The notes under the pieces are model-generated. The model made no database searches. It had not been told where the DNA came from and worked only from the letters and a program-made list of their open reading frames with translations. This document shows, in pieces, positions 1 through 6,600 of a stretch of 11,087 nucleotides of DNA. Location of the stretch: positions 1 to 11,087 of the forward strand of contig JAOXYB010056578.1 of NCBI GenBank assembly GCA_028565635.1, read 5' to 3'. Position 1 is the first letter of the stretch, and each line of letters begins with the position of its first letter. A program made the translations under genes and the position numbers. The stretch comes from Phoronis ovalis. Taxonomy: Eukaryota > Phoronida > Phoronidae.

Positions 1-1
1 T

Positions 2-691
2 AACCAATACTTGATACCAGCACCAGTAAGCATCGGACTGGAAACTCATGTTGAATTTGTAAAACCAGCGACTGTAGAAATAAAGTTAGATGAAGGCTTC
101 GGTTTTGATGGATCATGGTTCATATTCCATGAAGATGAGGAAGGCAAATGGGCAGATATAACAGATGAATGTGCACCGACACAAAGTTTAGACACGCTTT
201 CTTACAAATGTACACAGTTCTCCAGACATTTAACTGTGAAACAAAAACGGGAAGGTAGGACTGCAGAGAGAAGGAGCTGGAGAGACTACTTCTGTTGTTG
301 GTTAGGAAATGAAGTGTTTGAATATAAATTCTGCTGGAAATGTGGGCGTCTTGAGCCGAATTCTAAATCTGTTCACGTGTGGTTGGACTGTCATTGTCCT
401 AACGTCCCTGTAGGTGAAAATCATGAATGCAGCAGTGGTGATGTCTATGAACTAGTTAAAGGTGTCAACATAAAATGTGAACTAAAGTATGCCAAAGAAA
501 ATACAAAACCTGTGAGAATAAGCCACAGAACATGTCAGAATGGTGTGCAACGAATTGACTTGGCTTTGGTAAAATGTCCAACCCGTTATGATGACATTTT
601 GTATGTTACCAAGTGTGACCCTATCACTGGTGCAGAAGACAATCTATGTTCGAGGAAGATTGGAGAAACAGATTTTGTGGCAGCAATTCCG
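2..691 (+). CDS. Exon 1 (partial): ZU5-like domain plus Cys-rich UPA-like segment
   Basis: Residues 1-230 of the visible protein. The first part has the ZU5 pattern: a strand with KPATVEIKL (nt about 62-88), an acidic turn followed by GKWADIT, and a final strand with QFSRHLTV (nt 215-238). That last strand matches the usual ZU5 ending around HFS or FSxF. The following part is rich in cysteine (CC, then CxxC at residues 111-114, then CHC at 130-132) and has beta-type alternation (VHVWLDC, VNIKCELKY). It is placed like the UPA domain that follows ZU5 in PIDD and UNC5, but the match is weak. The exon ends at CCG before GTGGGT, in phase 0. If the intron is not removed, translation stops at 731-733. 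Confidence 0.75.
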
Positions 692-3600
692 GTGGGTATT
701 ATTGAGCTATATATTGATTACAATATAAATTAATTGCTTGTGTCACATTTCTAATTTTTCTCCCATAATATAATTCATAGGCTGCGATGCCACAACCTTT
801 GAAAATATCCAAACCAATAAAACTGCATCTCATCCTAGATTAATATTATTTCACTTTTTGTTGCTTGTGTTAAATGTTTTCAAAGTAAATACAACTTTAT
901 GAAAATAAACAGTTAATAATAATAACTACAGTAACTGTTTTATTGTGCTGCAGGAAGATGCGGATTCTAAAGCTTTGGCAAACAGCAACAATAGCCATGA
1001 AGGTAACTAGTAAATAACTCTTTTCATGTTTTTTGTAAATATGAAATTTAGTTAGTGTTTAATGAAACCTCATAAAATTCGTAAGACTTGTTCATCACAA
1101 CGGAAAACCCAATAGATCGAAATTCATGCTAACTATATTACGTTTTTAACAATTAATCTATACTCCCATGCTTGTTTATGTACTTTTGTTGAATAGCACT
1201 AGCAGACATTTTTGATATCATTTTTTTTTCAGATTATTCATGGTATTTACAATTTGGTCAGTGCCTGTTAATGGTAACAGTTCATGTGGCTGCATGAACT
1301 ATAAAAATTGAATTTAAATAAATCATTGGCACTGTCGTGACAAGCAGTTTTTGTGAAGAATTTTTCATCTTAAAAAGTGGATTATTTTCGTCAAACATTC
1401 AGTAAATCAAACTCACCACATGATTACAATAACTGTCACTTGATAATCTAAATGCTGCTTAACACCATGGATTGTTATATTTTCCTGATTATTCCAGGTT
1501 AACTTGTTAATGCTGATGCAATTCTTGTTTTTCAGCATCACAGAATCTAAGTGATTTGTATGGTATATCTTCAGCCTCACCGAACACATACTACATGGAG
1601 CAAATTCGAAAGGTTATAACCACCTGTGGATTGGATAAGATTCTACGTGGTGCTGTCAGAGTGGCCATTTTAGATTCTGGAATTAAACTAAGTCACAAGG
1701 CATTCCAGTTATTCAAAAATCGTATTGTAACAAAAGATTTCATTTGTGATGGGTTTGATCCTTTGGCTGAAGATCTCCTAGGACATGGCACAGCTTGTTC
1801 GGCCATTGTTGCAGCTAAGGAATATGACGAACTGGACAACTTAATATATACTGGAGCAGCACCATTTTCAGATTTGGTGGTCTGTAAAGTTATTAAAAGA
1901 AATAAAATTATTCCCGTGAAAGCGGTAATTGACGCACTGAAATATGTTGACAATTTATCAGACTATGTTGAAATTATTAGCATGTCGTTTGGAGTAGCAT
2001 TTGGAACTTATGACGAATTTTTAGAACTGCAATCGGTAATGAATGAATCATGTCAAAGACACATCATTGTTTGTGCTGCTTCAAATGAAGGCATGCGTGA
2101 TTCAGAAACAATAGCATATCCTGCCAAGTTTGGAGCCATTTCGGTCGGCAGTTGTGATTATCTTGGTAATCGTTCTGATTTCTCTGCTGTTGGGCAGGAG
2201 TTAGACTTCTTAGCAGATGGTGAAGGTTTAATTTGCCCCGACACAACCCAAATACTCCAAACAGGTAAGAAGAAGAAGAAGAAGCTTAAATACCCAAAAG
2301 CTTCTAATCATATATCCAATAATTAAGCAATCAGGCCTTTTGAGATCCATTTGTCCATTGCTGCATGGCATCCTGTAAGGTACTAGATGTGCCCTCTCTC
2401 TTTGACTGCACTGTTCAGACAACATATCTGCAGTGTTGTGCAATGACCCTGTATAACGTCATACAATAGAATGTTGCAACATGAAAGAGTATGTATTTTA
2501 TAGTATAAAAATGCATCATAGCCTCCATAATGTTTTTAATATTTCTGGCGCTTTATTGATAATGTTCAATACGGTGTACTTTGAGAATTAATTTCCAAGA
2601 CGCAAAAAGGCATTGGACGTTATAGAAAAGTACATTAATAAATTAGCTAATACAGTGTAATACATTTCTATAAACAAGTTTTAACATCAAAATGGAGTTA
2701 TAATATACAAATTAACGTTTATTATTTATCTGTAACTTGATTATGCTATCAGTATTCATGATATTTTGGTTAAAAAAAATTTCTTTTTGAAACAAACTTC
2801 AAAAAAATATTAGTTTAAATTCACTGTAGGTACATGTATACAGCTGAAACTAACACCTGGACCAAATGAACAATGGAAGGAATTTGCTGGTACATCTGCA
2901 GCAGCGCCCCTTGTGGCTGGTATTGCTGGACAAGTATTAGTGCTTGCAGAAACCTGCGGTGAGTCGTATTTATTTAGTGTATCCAGATGTACAGTATTTC
3001 TTTCAGCATAAAATGTAGCTACATGTATCCTGCAGAGTTAATTTGCATAACTTACATTTATTGCATACTGAAAATGGCTGTATATCCTATTTATTATTTG
3101 TTAAAAATCATACACCATAATGTATCAGTATTAAACCATACTTTTCTCAGGACTACTTACTGAAATGGGGTTATTATTTATAAAAAGGGGAAGATTAACA
3201 CCTTCTCTCTTCTGCAGAGATTTGAAGTAAGGCCTTCTAGCTTATTACTTGCCTTCAGACCTAGCATGTTGATGCTGTGCTGCTTGTTGGTTATCTTCTG
3301 TTGTCTGTCATCCCTACGTCCTTCAATCCTTAACTTTCCCTTATCTCACGATAGCAGCTTCAATATTTGTTAAATTAACTTCATAGTAAGGCCTAAGCTT
3401 GACCCCTATCTTTTATAATGATGTACTCATATAACAGGCTGCATGCAGTGGCCATACTTGGCACCTGAATAGTCTATTTTTGACAAGGATTGGTAATGGG
3501 ATATTAAGAATGGCATGTACAAGCTACATTGTGAGAGTGATGTATACCTGATGCATAAAGAAAATGTTTCAAGACAAAAGTTAAATATTAGTCAAAATAC

Positions 3601-6600
3601 AAATCAAATAGATTGCTTCCAATAAGACCAACTGGTGTCCATGTTTATTATCAAAATAATCTATTGCACCCATATTTTGAAAATTTGTAGAGAGACTGTT
3701 GAAAAGCAGAAGGTAAATGTATGTGTGTAACTGCAGGTTAAGTTTGATTCCTATATAGTTGACTGATAAGCTGTTTCTTCCGTATCGTGAAAAATCATAG
3801 AATCTCTATCACAAGTCGGTCATGTTTGTTCATCTGATGAGCTTATGACCTTTGACTTATTCTTTAAAAAAATGTATTCTAATTTTTCTGATTCTATGAA
3901 TAACAAACATTGGGCTTGTTTTCAGGAGAAGGATTTTGCAGTAAACAAAGTTATTTTTTTAAAAATTGGTTCAATCTATGATGTGTTTAAGTATGGATAA
4001 ATTCGATATAATTTTAAAAGTTGGACCGCTGTTTTAATAAATATGAGCCTTTAGCATTTGAGCATGTACTTAGGGGATAGTTTCTTTGGTAAGTGCGGTA
4101 TTGGCCATGTATGTGAGTGTTTGTATTTTGATCAAAATGAATATGGATTTTAAAAGTTTGGACTTCTAATCAAGTGATGGGAGAGTGTCAATTTGCTGCA
4201 CCCCGGTATGTATTTGCAAATTTGTTGCGAACAATTTCAAGGGGAAGTGTTTTCAAGATTGCATATTTTATGGTGAATATCTTGAATCCATATTTCACTG
4301 CTGTAGCTTAAAATTGGCTTAACCATGGTGTCAAATAATTTTATATATAATTTAGGACAGCATATGTTTTGGGATTTTAAGGTTGTTTTAGTGTAAATAT
4401 TGTTCTTACTGCCTTTGACTTTAAGCTTTGGATAACCAATTTATATGACCCATTGTTTGTGAATGCATATACACAATCACTTGGGACTTTTTTAAACTTT
4501 GTTGTAAGTTTCCATTTTTTTATATGTTCCTAGGCGGTCCAAGCATGCCTGAAGTCCCACTGCGCTTTCTCACAAAAATAACAAATTATCTGCATATGAT
4601 ATGTGGTTAATTTGTGTAGATCCTAGCTAGTAAAACAGATTTACACTGTACAAATATATCTTTAAGGTCATCAATATAAATTAAAAAGTAATGTGCTAAA
4701 GCTATCACCCTGCCTTATTCCTTTTTTTTCTGCGAAAGACTTTTATTATATCTATCTACCTGTACACACAGCTGGGCATTTGTATACATATGTTTTACAA
4801 CTGAATAGAACTGCCCACCAACCTTATGGCATAGAAGTTTCAATAACAGACCATTAGACCAGACCGTATCAAAAGCTTGTTTAAAGTCAACAAAACATGC
4901 AAATACTTGTTTCCTTTTAATGAAATATTGATTTTAAAGTTAAAATATTATCACGTGTACGATAATTTGATCGGAATCTGGTCTGGTTCTCGCTCAGTCC
5001 ACTTGTACTTTTGATATATTCATTAAACTGGTGTTCAAAATATTTGTAAACAACGATCTTTATATTTATTTGTTTTTGTTTACATAGTTTTTTTATAATT
5101 GTTTGATACCTGGTGATATAGAGCAGACACATGTTGATTCGAAGGATCACGCAATAATTGTCTTTCAAAGAAATCGAACTTAACTCTGTTTCTTGCTCGG
5201 TAGCAATCTTTATCAGACCATTCTTGATGTTTTGCATACATGTATGTTTTCTTAGATACATGATCCTCATGACTACTTATAGATGATTTATTTTTCAGTG
5301 ACATATTTGCTGTCTTGAGCATAATGCCAGTTAACATTTCAGAAGCATCATCAGTACTTGGTTGTTAACAGCAGTAGTTAAAATCCATAAATGACTTATT
5401 CTCTTTTGGATGCTATCACTTTCTAGTGCCTGGATGATGTCCACTTTGCTTGCTTCATCCCACATATATTATTCAGGCATAGGCCGAACTGGATGATTAT
5501 GTACAGGGGAACTTTCTATTCTGCTATTATCATATCTAAGGCAAAATTCAATAAGGCAATGATCTGATAAATGATCAGTGAGGTGTACTATTAAATATAC
5601 AAATTTGCTGAATAATTAAACTACCACCAGCAGCAACATAGTATATTGTGCTTTTACCTTTTGTATTAAAGTAAGTAAAGTTAACTTGTAAATCTCCATT
5701 TATTCTTCCACTTAGAATTTTCAGATGTGAAAAAAGCACAAACCAATAAGTGATTTTCCATTACAGTTAGTGTTTGTGTCACTATTTTTTCTCTTTGTAA
5801 ATAAGTTTTTTGGGAAATAGTCAGGTAGTGTAGCTGTCCCAAATGACCACTCATTAGTATCAAAGTCATTAAGATAGCCACCCTAGCATTTATAAAATCA
5901 CCTACTAGACAAATATCTTCAGATTGACTATATTTAAGTAGTTTTACGTCATTCTCTAGTGATTCATATGTATCACTTGGAATTGCAGTCTTGGAAGAGT
6001 TTACATAAACTGCACATAATATTTCATCTGTATCAAACCCAAAGTGGTCCTTATGTAATTAACCCATAATAAATCATTTAAACTACTGGGTAATCTGGAA
6101 ACACCACTCTGGAATCGTCTCTTATATTAAAATATTAACTTACTGATGGGCGTCCTCTACCTTTCTTTTTTATTTCTATGTGTAACAGTAACTCATGTAA
6201 TGACCTATAATGGATCTAACACTTGTACATATTTCTGATAATAATAGAAAGTCTAGGTTTACAATGCTCTGTAAAAAGTCGGGGTCTTCAGTTTACCAGA
6301 CAAACCATGCACATTACTTTTTAGTAACTGATTCATAGCACACAAAAGTAGCTGTCACTGTGCAATCCAGAAAAAATTATCTAGTATCCACAACATATAT
6401 CTTAACTTATTGTTATGTATGTATATATATGCAAATATACACAAGCCCACACTCACACATACAGTACATACATACACATATACTTATATACATACATTAT
6501 ACACATATATATTGATATGCATACACACAGAAACACATACAAACACATATACCATATACATACACACACACACACACACACAGAGCTAATAATACTGCCT

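Noticed and set aside
1556-2326. Reading the subtilase as a stand-alone intronless gene starting near 1556
   Set aside because: The start would be TTG, the frame is open upstream to the 1536 acceptor, and it would lack the catalytic Ser, which is found in frame in exon 4.
1693-2443. Minus-strand open frames opposite exon 3 and the start of intron 3
   Set aside because: They lie antisense to the clear subtilase exon or cross its splice site and have no recognisable motifs. They are shadows of the coding strand.
4860-4920. Treating the RT as a separate host or viral polymerase gene
   Set aside because: It lies downstream of EEP and linker motifs in the same orientation and order as a LINE ORF2, with inactivating changes.
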